From assembly GCA_035513175.1 (NCBI GenBank), contig DATKCN010000190.1, positions 1 to 10,070 of the forward strand: a stretch of 10,070 bases of DNA. The letters run 5' to 3'. The notes under the pieces were generated by a model that did not search any database, was not told where the DNA came from, and saw nothing but the letters and a program-made list of their open reading frames with translations. The stretch is from DATKCN01 sp035513175 (GTDB lineage Bacteria; Chloroflexota; Chloroflexia; Thermomicrobiales; CFX8). Positions 1-7,305 of this stretch are shown here, piece by piece (the stretch's first letter is position 1; every line of letters begins with the position of its first letter). Both the position numbers and the translations under genes were made by a program.

Positions 1-1478
1 GTCACGTTGTCTCGTGACAGCAGGTTGTGCACCGCCGCAATTGACTGCACTCGCGCGACAGCCTCCTGAAGTGGGAGCGTCCACCCCGAGTACTCGGCAT
101 GTCGGGCCTGCATCGACAGCAGGGCGGCGACCGTTTGCAGGTTGTTTCGGACGCGGTGATGCATTTCCTGCAATAGCGTCGAGGCGGTCGCGTATCCTTG
201 CCTTGCTTCCTCGTACAGTTCCGCGTTCTCGATCGCGAGCGCCGCCGAATCAGCAAATGCCTGCAACAACCCCAACTTGGAATCTTCCAGCTTCACCGTG
301 CCGGCGAACGACACGCACACCGCCCCAAGCACCCCGTGCGCCGTCATCAGCGGCGCGCCAAGGACGACCCGTTCCTGCGCATCCGATGTCCTGTGCCGTC
401 GCACGACACCGCTGCGAGCCACGCAGACGTCCCGCACGAAATCCGTAGGGAAGTACGATTCAAGATCGTCCAACGCCTGCGGGACGCAGGCAATATGTCG
501 CGGAGCGTCGGACTCGTCCTGCACCCTGCACACCGTCGATGCGTCCCCGCCGGTGACCGCCAATGCCTGGGACGCGATGAGCGGGAGCAGTTCGCCAGAC
601 TCCAGCGTGCTCGCGAGCGTGCGAGTCACCGACCGTAGCGCGTCCAGATCGAGAATCCTCTGGCGCAGAGCGGCATCGGTCTGACCGTACAGCCGCGCAT
701 TCTCAATGGCGATCGAGAGCTCACCTGCCGCCGTCTCAAGAAACGTGATCTCATCCTGATCGAACTCTCGGGGTTTGATCGACTGAATATTGAGCACGCC
801 GACGAGCCGCTCCGGCTCGCGCAGCAGCAAGGGCAGCGACACCTGTGACGTGTATTCCTCCTCGCCGACATGCGGATAGGTGAAGAACGCGGGGTGTGAC
901 GGCGCATCAACCGCCACCTGCGTCTGCCTGCTCGCGGCGGCCAGTCCCGTTATGCCCGCGTCGGATCGAATCGACAGCTGGCCGACAACGTCCGGATTCA
1001 GCCCGCGCGACGCCTGCAACATCAACGTCTGCGAGTGGGCATCGTATAAAAACACCGAGCAGGCGTCACCGGAAGTCGTCTCGGCAATCACTTCGACGAC
1101 GGTGCCCAGCATGGTGTCCATATCAAGACTGGCGGTTGCCGCGCGGTTGATTCGATGCAGCGCCGCCAGTCGCGCGACGTGACTGGAGAGACGCCCTGTG
1201 CCTCGCCGCTGGGACACTCCCCGCGTGCGCACGACCTGGTCGACGTACCCTCGAACGATCGAGCCCAGTATCTCGGCGCTCAGGTCCGAGATGATGTCAG
1301 CGGCCTCGCGCTCCAGCAGCTCAAATGTCGCCTCGATTGTGAGATCGGCGAATGCCGCCGACTCGCCTACCCGGTAAGCCGCTAGTTTGCTCGGCGTGTG
1401 GTCGGAATCGGTGTCGTCCGAACGGGATGACAGAAACAGGGTCATCGCGTCGATCGGTTCCAGGATTGTGTCGGCCAT
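1..1478 (-). CDS. Sensor histidine kinase, two GAF domains and HisKA_2 dimerisation domain (C-terminus off the left edge)
   Basis: Reading the minus strand from the ATG at 1478 gives 492 residues with no stop before the window edge. A GAF domain lies at about residues 105-262 and ends in the usual 'AIENARLY' helix. A second lies at about 280-422 and ends in 'AIENAELY'. Next comes an H-box of the HisKA_2/HWE type, 'MHHRVRNNLQ' at residues 439-448. The His directly before Arg (441) is the likely phosphoacceptor, with 440 as the alternative. The HATPase_c domain should lie beyond position 1. There is no signal peptide or membrane segment, so this is a cytoplasmic kinase sensing a small ligand or redox cue through GAF; the ligand cannot be told. 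Residues 1-100 match no domain I recognise. GGAG sits 11 nt before the ATG. Kinases of this class often pair with ANTAR or other response regulators; none is visible here, and a partner could lie left of the window. The gene is divergent from the HerA-like gene. Confidence 0.9.
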   Translation of the reverse strand, partial: MADTILEPIDAMTLFLSSRSDDTDSDHTPSKLAAYRVGESAAFADLTIEATFELLEREAADIISDLSAEILGSIVRGYVDQVVRTRGVSQRRGTGRLSSHVARLAALHRINRAATASLDMDTMLGTVVEVIAETTSGDACSVFLYDAHSQTLMLQASRGLNPDVVGQLSIRSDAGITGLAAASRQTQVAVDAPSHPAFFTYPHVGEEEYTSQVSLPLLLREPERLVGVLNIQSIKPREFDQDEITFLETAAGELSIAIENARLYGQTDAALRQRILDLDALRSVTRTLASTLESGELLPLIASQALAVTGGDASTVCRVQDESDAPRHIACVPQALDDLESYFPTDFVRDVCVARSGVVRRHRTSDAQERVVLGAPLMTAHGVLGAVCVSFAGTVKLEDSKLGLLQAFADSAALAIENAELYEEARQGYATASTLLQEMHHRVRNNLQTVAALLSMQARHAEYSGWTLPLQEAVARVQSIAAVHNLLSRDNV

Positions 1479-1519
1479 ACGAAACGATGCTCCAGTTGCC
1501 GGAAAGCGTAATGACGCGA

Positions 1520-1529
1520 ATGATACAAT
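1520..1529. promoter_or_regulatory. Putative overlapping divergent -10 elements between the kinase and the HerA-like gene
   Basis: On the plus strand TGATACAAT (1521-1529) is an extended -10 (TGN-TACAAT) and would start RNA near 1536, about 35 nt before the TTG at 1571. On the minus strand TATCAT (1525-1520) is a -10-like hexamer that would start RNA near 1513, about 35 nt before the kinase ATG. No good -35 is seen on either strand. The patch is AT-rich inside GC-rich sequence. It is read by eye only. Confidence 0.4.
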
Positions 1530-1570
1530 TCGGCGCGTACGAACACCGCTTGCTAGCGAGGACTGATGCG

Positions 1571-3175
1571 TTGGACCAGCGCGATGATCTGCTGGGCGTC
1601 GTAACCGAGGGCAGTTTCAGCGCCGGGCTCACTGTTCGTCTGGACGGCCCGCTGAGCGACGACCTGCAGGTTGGCAGCTTCGTCGTCCTGGAAGGCGGGC
1701 AGCGACGTTACTTCAGCCTGATCAACGATCTGCAGCTTCGGTCAACTGATCCCAGTATTTCCAACGATCCGCCTACGGACAGCGACTTTCTCCGCGACGC
1801 CTTGCGTGGCATCCACACCTTTACGGCCGCCACAGTGCGCCCCAGCCTCGTCATCGAACATGCGGGCAGCATCCTCGGAGATCCGAAGCCGCGCGCGGTG
1901 CGCACCATTCCCAGCCACTTCGCACAGATGCGTTCGGCTCGGGAGGAAGACTTCAATCTGGTGTTTGGCGCCGAAGATGGCGACAACTTCTCGATTGGCT
2001 ATCCAGTCGCTGGCAAGGAGATTGGCATTCCGATCAATCTCCGCAAGTTGGTGGAGCGGCCCAGCGGCATCTTCGGCCAAACCGGCACCGGTAAGAGCGT
2101 GCTTACCCGGCTGATTCTGTTCGGGCTGATCCGTAGCGACATCGCTTCGGCGCTCGTCTTCGACATGCACGACGAGTACGCCGACGAACGGAGCGACAAG
2201 CCTGGCGTTCCTGGTCTGCGCGATCTGTTCGACTCCACGCGTGTCAAGGTGTACGGCCTCGACAAGTCCAACTCGCGTGTCGACTACCACATCACGATTG
2301 GGATGAACCACATCACCTCCGGTGACATTGAGCTGTTGCGAGATGTGCTGGACCTCAGCGACACATTCTCGGCAACGACTTACCTGCTCGAACGCGAGTA
2401 TCAGACCCGATGGCTGTCCGCGCTGCTCAACATGGACACGGAGGCGCTCAAGTCCTTCGTATCCCGAACCGGCGCCCATGAGGGCGCGGTGGAAGCCCTG
2501 CGCCGCAAGCTTCAATACCTGGAAGGCTGCGAGTTCGTCATCGAGTCCTCGACCGCCGATCCAGTCAGGGACATCGTGCATCACCTTGAGGCGGGCCGCC
2601 ATGTCGTCATCCAGTTTGGGCGGTTCCACGCGCTGCGCGATTACATGCTCGTCACGAATCTGCTGACGCGTCGCATCCACAAGCACTACACCGATCGGGC
2701 GATGAGCCGCCGGGGACAGGCCGGTAGCGGCGGCGCCCGCCCGGTAGTCGTCGTCCTGGAGGAGGCTCACAAGTTCCTGAGCCCGACCGCGGCGCGCCAG
2801 TCGATCTTTGGCACGATCGCGCGCGAGATGCGAAAGTTTGATGTGTCGCTGATGGTCGTGGACCAGCGCCCCAGCCAGATCGACAGCGAAGTGATGTCGC
2901 AGTTGGCAACGCGTGTTAGCGGCCTGCTCACCGACGAGAGCGATATCGCCGCCGTGCTGAGCGGAACCGGAGACCGATCCGCGCTGCGCGCCATGCTGTC
3001 CAGCCTGGAACCGTCGCGCCAGTGCATTGTGATGGGCCACGCGATTCCGATGCCCATGCTGCTCCGCACTCGCGAGTACGGCAGATCGCTCGCGGAACTG
3101 GCGTCTGCCGGCAGGCCGGACACTCGGGCAGGCTTGCGGCTCCTGATGGGACCAGCGGGCGAAGGCGTGGGTTAA
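1571..3175 (+). CDS. HerA-like (DUF87) hexameric DNA-translocase ATPase
   Basis: This is a 534-residue P-loop ATPase of the HerA/FtsK class, members of which pump double-stranded DNA as hexamers and work with a nuclease in end resection. A HAS-barrel-like N-terminus begins at 'GVVTEGSF' (about residues 9-55). Walker A is GQTGTGKS (169-176, nt 2075-2098), followed by 'FDMHDEY' (197-203), typical of HerA. Walker B is 'VVVVLEEAH' (392-400), and a HerA-like 'VVDQRPSQID' segment follows. The Walker B acidic pair is EE rather than the commoner DE. The start is chosen at TTG 1571, with GAGGA (1558-1562) 8 nt upstream, because it places the barrel right at the N-terminus and lies downstream of the extended -10 at 1521-1529. 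In-frame ATGs at 1487, 1511 and 1520 are alternatives, and the frame stays open back to 1352 inside the kinase. The next gene starts 3 nt after the stop, pointing to a shared transcript and function with the nuclease. Confidence 0.88.
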   Translation: MDQRDDLLGVVTEGSFSAGLTVRLDGPLSDDLQVGSFVVLEGGQRRYFSLINDLQLRSTDPSISNDPPTDSDFLRDALRGIHTFTAATVRPSLVIEHAGSILGDPKPRAVRTIPSHFAQMRSAREEDFNLVFGAEDGDNFSIGYPVAGKEIGIPINLRKLVERPSGIFGQTGTGKSVLTRLILFGLIRSDIASALVFDMHDEYADERSDKPGVPGLRDLFDSTRVKVYGLDKSNSRVDYHITIGMNHITSGDIELLRDVLDLSDTFSATTYLLEREYQTRWLSALLNMDTEALKSFVSRTGAHEGAVEALRRKLQYLEGCEFVIESSTADPVRDIVHHLEAGRHVVIQFGRFHALRDYMLVTNLLTRRIHKHYTDRAMSRRGQAGSGGARPVVVVLEEAHKFLSPTAARQSIFGTIAREMRKFDVSLMVVDQRPSQIDSEVMSQLATRVSGLLTDESDIAAVLSGTGDRSALRAMLSSLEPSRQCIVMGHAIPMPMLLRTREYGRSLAELASAGRPDTRAGLRLLMGPAGEGVG

Positions 3176-3178
3176 CAC

Positions 3179-4444
3179 GTGCGCTTGGTTCACTTCTCCG
3201 ACCTGCATCTCGGCGTTGATAACTACGGCTCGATTGACCCGCGGACTGGACTATCGAACCGTGTCGCGGACTTCCTGAAGTCGCTCGACCACATTGTCGA
3301 CGATGCCATTTCGACGCCGTGCGACGCCGTATTGTTCTCGGGCGACGCGTTCAAGAACCGCGATCCCAGCCCGACGCTGCAGCGGGAGTTCGCCCGGCGC
3401 ATCGTCCGGCTGGCAACGGCGGGAATTCCGATCGTACTCCTCGTCGGCAACCACGACCTGCCCAACGTCGCCACGCGCGCTACCCCAGTCGAGATTTATC
3501 AGGTGCTGTCGATACCCGGCGTACACGTCTGCCGCCGGATCAGCCGCGTGGACATTCCAACGGCGTCTGGGCTGCTACAGATCGTCGCCGTGCCGTGGGT
3601 GACGCGCTCGATGCTGTTGACCGCTGACGTGTACCGGGACATGAGCGACACGGAGATCGACCGTGAGATGGCGCGCCTCATTTCCGCCGCCGTCGCGGAG
3701 CTGGCCTCGGAGCTTGATCCGGATTCTCCGGCGGTGCTGATGGCCCACGTTTCCCTGCAAGGCGCCAGCCTCGGTTTCGAGCAGGCGATCATGCTCGGAC
3801 GTGATGTCACAGTCGGCCTGGACGATCTGCGCTCCCGCGCGTTCGATTACGTCGCGCTGGGGCACATTCACAAGCATCAGCAGGTCGGGGTCGTGCCCCC
3901 CGCGGTGTACGCGGGTAGTCCGGAACGCATCGACTTCGGCGAGGAGCGTGAAGCGAAGGGGTACGTACGCGTCGACATTGAGTCGTCCAATGGATCATCA
4001 CGGTCTGCAACCTGGACGTTCGTCGAGCTTCCCGCGCGCCGGTTCCGCACAATCCGCGTCACCGCGGATGGCGACGACCCATTGGCGCGAGTAATGAGCG
4101 CGATCGCGCACGAAGCTGAGAGCATCAGTGACGCGATTGTGCGCTGCTTTGTATACGTCGATCGCGGGCGCGAACGTAGCATCGACTCGCGGGAGGTTCG
4201 CCGGGCGCTCCTTGAGGCAAACGCCGCCCACGTTGCGCACATCGTCATCGAGAGTGACACGATTGCCCGCGGCCGCGATGAGCTTGATGGCGCGCGGGCA
4301 CGCGACAGTATGAAGATGCTCGAACACTGGACGGAACAACAAGACTATGACGAGCCGCTGCGCCTCCGCGTTCTGGACAAGGGGCGTGAGCTGATTCAGC
4401 GTAGAACGATCGATCGACGGGGGAGGGAGCAGGAGCGTGGTTGA
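3179..4444 (+). CDS. Mre11/SbcD-like metallophosphoesterase, DNA repair exonuclease
   Basis: This 421-residue calcineurin-like nuclease carries the full Mre11/SbcD phosphodiesterase motif set. The motifs are DLH (D8, H10), SGDAF (D56), GNHD (N91, H92), MAH (H190) and GHIH (H229, H231), which together bind two Mn ions. They are followed by 'YAGSPERIDFGEE' (244-256), a capping-domain junction typical of SbcD/Mre11. Expected activity is 3'-5' exonuclease or endonuclease on double-strand ends. Residues 285-421 correspond to the region where Mre11 contacts Rad50 or DNA, but they are not diagnostic. The start is GTG, with only a weak AAGG 13 nt upstream. It lies 3 nt after the HerA-like stop, so translation probably depends on coupling. 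It overlaps the creatininase gene by 8 nt. No SbcC/Rad50 ATPase gene is next to it, unlike canonical sbcDC operons. Placement in the SbcD/Mre11 family is firm; whether its partner is HerA is inference. Confidence 0.92.
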   Translation: MRLVHFSDLHLGVDNYGSIDPRTGLSNRVADFLKSLDHIVDDAISTPCDAVLFSGDAFKNRDPSPTLQREFARRIVRLATAGIPIVLLVGNHDLPNVATRATPVEIYQVLSIPGVHVCRRISRVDIPTASGLLQIVAVPWVTRSMLLTADVYRDMSDTEIDREMARLISAAVAELASELDPDSPAVLMAHVSLQGASLGFEQAIMLGRDVTVGLDDLRSRAFDYVALGHIHKHQQVGVVPPAVYAGSPERIDFGEEREAKGYVRVDIESSNGSSRSATWTFVELPARRFRTIRVTADGDDPLARVMSAIAHEAESISDAIVRCFVYVDRGRERSIDSREVRRALLEANAAHVAHIVIESDTIARGRDELDGARARDSMKMLEHWTEQQDYDEPLRLRVLDKGRELIQRRTIDRRGREQERG

Positions 4445-5225
4445 CACCAGTAAGGCGCTCGGACGTCTTGGATCGAAGCAACACATTGAGGAAATGTCGT
4501 GGCCGGAGATTCGAGCCGCGATCGACAACGGCCAGCGCACCGTCGTCGCGGCCGCAGGCTCAATGGAACAGCACGGTCCACATCTCCCTATCCAGACCGA
4601 CACGCTGCTGGGCACGTTCCTCGCGACCGCCATCGTCGAACGCTTGTCGGGAGTGCTTCGGGGCCCGACCATTCCGTTCGGTGTATCCGAGCATCACATG
4701 CCATTCGCGGGCACGATAACGCTGGATTCACGGCTGTTCCAGGAGGTCGTCAGGCAATACGTCGCGAGCCTGGCTGCCCATGGATTCACCGACATCTTCA
4801 TTATCCCGAGCCATGGTGGCAACTTCGGTCCCCTCCGTCAGCTGGAGCACGACACGGGTGGGGCGATAGCCGGAGCGCGGTTCGTCGCGTTCAGCGACCT
4901 GACCGGTTTCCTGGAAGTCATGAACGGCATTGCTGAACGGCACGGCATTACGCCCGCCGTGAGCGGCGCGCATGCCGGCGAGGCGGAGACGTCGCTCGTG
5001 TTAGCGGCCCGTGATGACCTTGTGTCCATGGAGAACGCGGAGGTCGGCTTCGTCGATGAGTTCGACGAGAACGCGCAGCGCGCCGTGTTCGAACAAGGCA
5101 TGGTCGCCCTGACGAGTAACGGCATCCTCGGCGATGCCCGGCCTGCCAGGGCGGACCGTGGTTTTGCCTATCGGGACGGCATGGCTGACTTCCTTGCAGC
5201 CTGGATTCGCGAACGGATTCCGTAG
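4437..5225 (+). CDS. Creatininase-family (creatinine amidohydrolase superfamily) metal hydrolase
   Basis: This 262-residue protein has the usual length of the creatininase family (about 240-260). Metal-ligand motifs are in the expected order: 'GSMEQHGPHLPIQTD' (41-55, with E44, H46 and D55), 'GVSEHHMPFAGT' (82-92+), 'SHGGN' (125-129, H126) and 'AHAGEAETS' (178-186, H179, E182). Known members hydrolyse cyclic or linear amides, such as creatininase, the archaeal FAPy-nucleotide deformylase ArfB and MftE of mycofactocin maturation. The substrate cannot be read from the sequence. There is no signal peptide, so it is cytoplasmic. The GTG start has GGAGG (4422-4426) 10 nt upstream, placed inside the end of the nuclease gene, which it overlaps by 8 nt. 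Translation is therefore probably coupled to the nuclease. The gene ends 22 nt before the convergent S9 peptidase gene, with no clear hairpin between them. Confidence 0.9.
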   Translation: MVDTSKALGRLGSKQHIEEMSWPEIRAAIDNGQRTVVAAAGSMEQHGPHLPIQTDTLLGTFLATAIVERLSGVLRGPTIPFGVSEHHMPFAGTITLDSRLFQEVVRQYVASLAAHGFTDIFIIPSHGGNFGPLRQLEHDTGGAIAGARFVAFSDLTGFLEVMNGIAERHGITPAVSGAHAGEAETSLVLAARDDLVSMENAEVGFVDEFDENAQRAVFEQGMVALTSNGILGDARPARADRGFAYRDGMADFLAAWIRERIP

Positions 5226-5247
5226 CCGCGCCGTGGCGTCGACAATA

Positions 5248-7230
5248 CTACAGCAGCTTGTCAAACCATCCGATGATGTGCTCGAGCCTCTCGACACGAT
5301 GCTTCGGCTTGCCTGTTCGCGACAGATTGTGGTTCTCGTTCGGAAATCGAACCATTTCAACCTGGCGTCCAAGCCTCTTCAATGACGCGAACACCTGCTC
5401 AGCCTGCTCGATTGGACAGCGGTAGTCCTCTTCAGAGTGGACAATGAGGAGCGGTGTGGTCATGTCTGCGACATAGGAGATAGGGGAGTACTTCAGGAAG
5501 TGATCCTGACGCTCCCACGGAACACCCTGGAACTCATACTCTCCGAACGAAAAGCCGATGTCGCTTGTGCCGTAAAATGAGTAAAGGTTCGATACACAGC
5601 GCTGCGTAACGGCGGCCCTGAAGCGGTCCGTGTGACCGATGACCCACAGCGTCATGTAGCCACCGTAAGAACCACCGGTCACTCCCAGACGAGTCTCATC
5701 GACGTATCCCTGCTTTACAACCCAATCGACGGCCGCCATCACGTCTGGCATGTCCTTTTCGCCCCAGGCTGCATGGGTGAATGCCGTGAATTCTTCGCCA
5801 TACCCGGCCGAACCCCGCGGGTTTGTGTACACGACGACGTAGCCCCTCGCCGCCATGACCTGGAACTCGTGCATCATGTGATTCGCGTACATGCCGTGCG
5901 GACCACCGTGAATTTGCAGGATCATCGGGTACTTTTGGTCCGGCTCGAATCCAACCGGCTTCAGAACCCAGCCGTGAATAGGATGTCCGTCCGACTGAGA
6001 GGGCGCCGTGAACTCTTCCGGAATCGAGAGTTGGATCGACGTCAGGAACTCCTCGTTCAGACGCGTCAGCCGCCGCTCGTCGCTTCCGTCTACGTTCGCA
6101 ATGTAGAGATCGCCCGGGTCCGCAGCGTCTCCGGCGACATACGCGATCCTGTCGCCAGTCGCGTCAATCGCGAGTGCGGACACGCGCCGCGGTCCGTGGG
6201 TGACCGGACTTACCTCGCCTCCGCCTGAGGACGCGGAATACACATGCGTCGAACCAGAATCGCTGACGAGCACAAGCACGTTCTCCCCGTCAGGACTCCA
6301 TGCCGGCCGGGTTACAGAGCCGGCAAACACGTCGCTCATCGCCGCGTCGGTAATCGACCGGCTGAAGCCTGCGGAGAGGTTGCGTAGCTCGCCCCCTCCC
6401 GCGGGGACGATCCAGACATCGTCGTCCAGGGCGCCGCCGCCAGCCGCGTTCCAGTTGCCGATGACCGCCAGCGACGTTCCGTCTGGAGACCAGCTTGGAG
6501 AGTGGAAGCTAGCCGTGTCTCCACCGCCGATGCGTCGCTCCGCGCCGCCCGGCGAAACGATTGACCAAACCTCGGACACTGTGTTCGACTCTCGACCGTC
6601 GGTTCGGTTCGTGACGAACGCGATCTCCCGGCCGTTCGGTGACCAGATGGGATCGACATCACTTATGTCCGCAGACGTGAGTTGCCGTGACTCCCCGTCG
6701 AACGCCGGCACAATCCACAAGTGCTTCGGCTTCTGGTCCAGAAAGCCCTCTCCATCTGCTCTGTAGCGGAGCTTCGTCACGCGGCGGACATCTGACTTGT
6801 CGGGATCGTCCTTCTCCTCCACCTGGCCTGCGACTGTTTTCGACACCGCCACGAATCTCGTGCCGTCGGGCGACCACTCGAAGCCGCTGATTCCCTCTAC
6901 CAGCGTCGACACCTGCCACGATTCGCCGCCGTCGGCCCGCATCACCCAGATCTGAGACTTTTCAGACCGGTCCGATAGGAACGCGACGTGCTTGCCGTCT
7001 GGCGACCAGCGGGGAAGTGAATCTTTCGCGTCCGCACGGGTCATGCGGCGCGTGCGCGACCCGTCAATTGTCGAAAAGTATATTGATGAGCGGTAGTCGT
7101 TCTTCTCACGCTCAATCGTCGTCACGACGTACGCGACGCTCGATCCGTCGGGCGAGAACCGGGGCTCGCTGATGAGCTTGAACCGGTAGATATCATCGAT
7201 TGCGATTCGCTGGACCGTATCGTCAGTCAC
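5248..7230 (-). CDS. S9-family serine peptidase (dipeptidyl-/acylaminoacyl-peptidase-like)
   Basis: This 660-residue prolyl-oligopeptidase-type enzyme releases short N-terminal units from peptides. An N-terminal beta-propeller (about 20-390) is built of PD40/TolB-like blades, with repeats of the form 'W/FSPDG' near residues 25, 75, 119, 196, 247 and 311. A C-terminal alpha/beta-hydrolase domain (about 410-660) carries the oxyanion-side HGGPHG (441-446), the nucleophile elbow GGSYGG with Ser521, Asp602 in 'SEEDYRCP', and His634 in 'NENHNLS'. The catalytic triad is complete. There is no signal peptide or membrane segment, so it is probably a cytoplasmic peptide-salvage enzyme. The start is GTG at 7230 with GGGAG (7239-7243) 8 nt upstream. 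An ATG at 7236 is out of frame and hits a stop after four codons. The gene lies 75 nt downstream of the 7306-8559 gene on the same strand and may be expressed from its own promoter (see 7270-7278). Acylaminoacyl-peptidase versus dipeptidyl aminopeptidase cannot be separated here. Confidence 0.93.
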   Translation of the reverse strand: MTDDTVQRIAIDDIYRFKLISEPRFSPDGSSVAYVVTTIEREKNDYRSSIYFSTIDGSRTRRMTRADAKDSLPRWSPDGKHVAFLSDRSEKSQIWVMRADGGESWQVSTLVEGISGFEWSPDGTRFVAVSKTVAGQVEEKDDPDKSDVRRVTKLRYRADGEGFLDQKPKHLWIVPAFDGESRQLTSADISDVDPIWSPNGREIAFVTNRTDGRESNTVSEVWSIVSPGGAERRIGGGDTASFHSPSWSPDGTSLAVIGNWNAAGGGALDDDVWIVPAGGGELRNLSAGFSRSITDAAMSDVFAGSVTRPAWSPDGENVLVLVSDSGSTHVYSASSGGGEVSPVTHGPRRVSALAIDATGDRIAYVAGDAADPGDLYIANVDGSDERRLTRLNEEFLTSIQLSIPEEFTAPSQSDGHPIHGWVLKPVGFEPDQKYPMILQIHGGPHGMYANHMMHEFQVMAARGYVVVYTNPRGSAGYGEEFTAFTHAAWGEKDMPDVMAAVDWVVKQGYVDETRLGVTGGSYGGYMTLWVIGHTDRFRAAVTQRCVSNLYSFYGTSDIGFSFGEYEFQGVPWERQDHFLKYSPISYVADMTTPLLIVHSEEDYRCPIEQAEQVFASLKRLGRQVEMVRFPNENHNLSRTGKPKHRVERLEHIIGWFDKLL

Positions 7231-7269
7231 CTGTCATTCTCCCGTCCGCGCCTGTCTGGCACGGCGGCT

Positions 7270-7278
7270 ATCGTAGCA
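7270..7278 (-). promoter_or_regulatory. Possible extended -10 promoter for the S9 peptidase gene
   Basis: Read on the minus strand this is TGCTACGAT, an extended -10 (TGN followed by TACGAT), about 40 nt upstream of the GTG at 7230. No convincing -35 precedes it. Its placement in the short gap between two same-strand genes is sensible, but a match this short can arise by chance. Confidence 0.25.
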
Positions 7279-7305
7279 CTGTCGCTCGGGACGAAAGCCC
7301 CTGCA

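Noticed and set aside
1352..1570. Long in-frame N-terminal extension of the HerA-like protein (ATG 1352 and later ATGs)
   Set aside because: Most of it overlaps the kinase coding sequence antisense. Its residues resemble no HerA N-terminus, and the HAS-barrel begins right after 1571.
1742..3208. 488-codon minus-strand open frame antisense to the HerA-like gene
   Set aside because: It is a GC-rich shadow of the plus-strand gene. Its translation shows no domain, whereas the plus frame has complete Walker motifs.
3998..4672. 224-codon minus-strand open frame across the nuclease/creatininase junction
   Set aside because: It is a shadow of two well-supported plus-strand genes, with low-complexity composition.
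5226..5247. Terminator between the convergent creatininase and S9 peptidase genes
   Set aside because: Only a 4-bp GC stem can be drawn in the 22-nt gap, and no T-run follows.
5632..6766. Plus-strand open frames of 198 and 188 codons inside the S9 peptidase gene
   Set aside because: They are antisense shadows. The minus frame has the full catalytic triad and propeller repeats.
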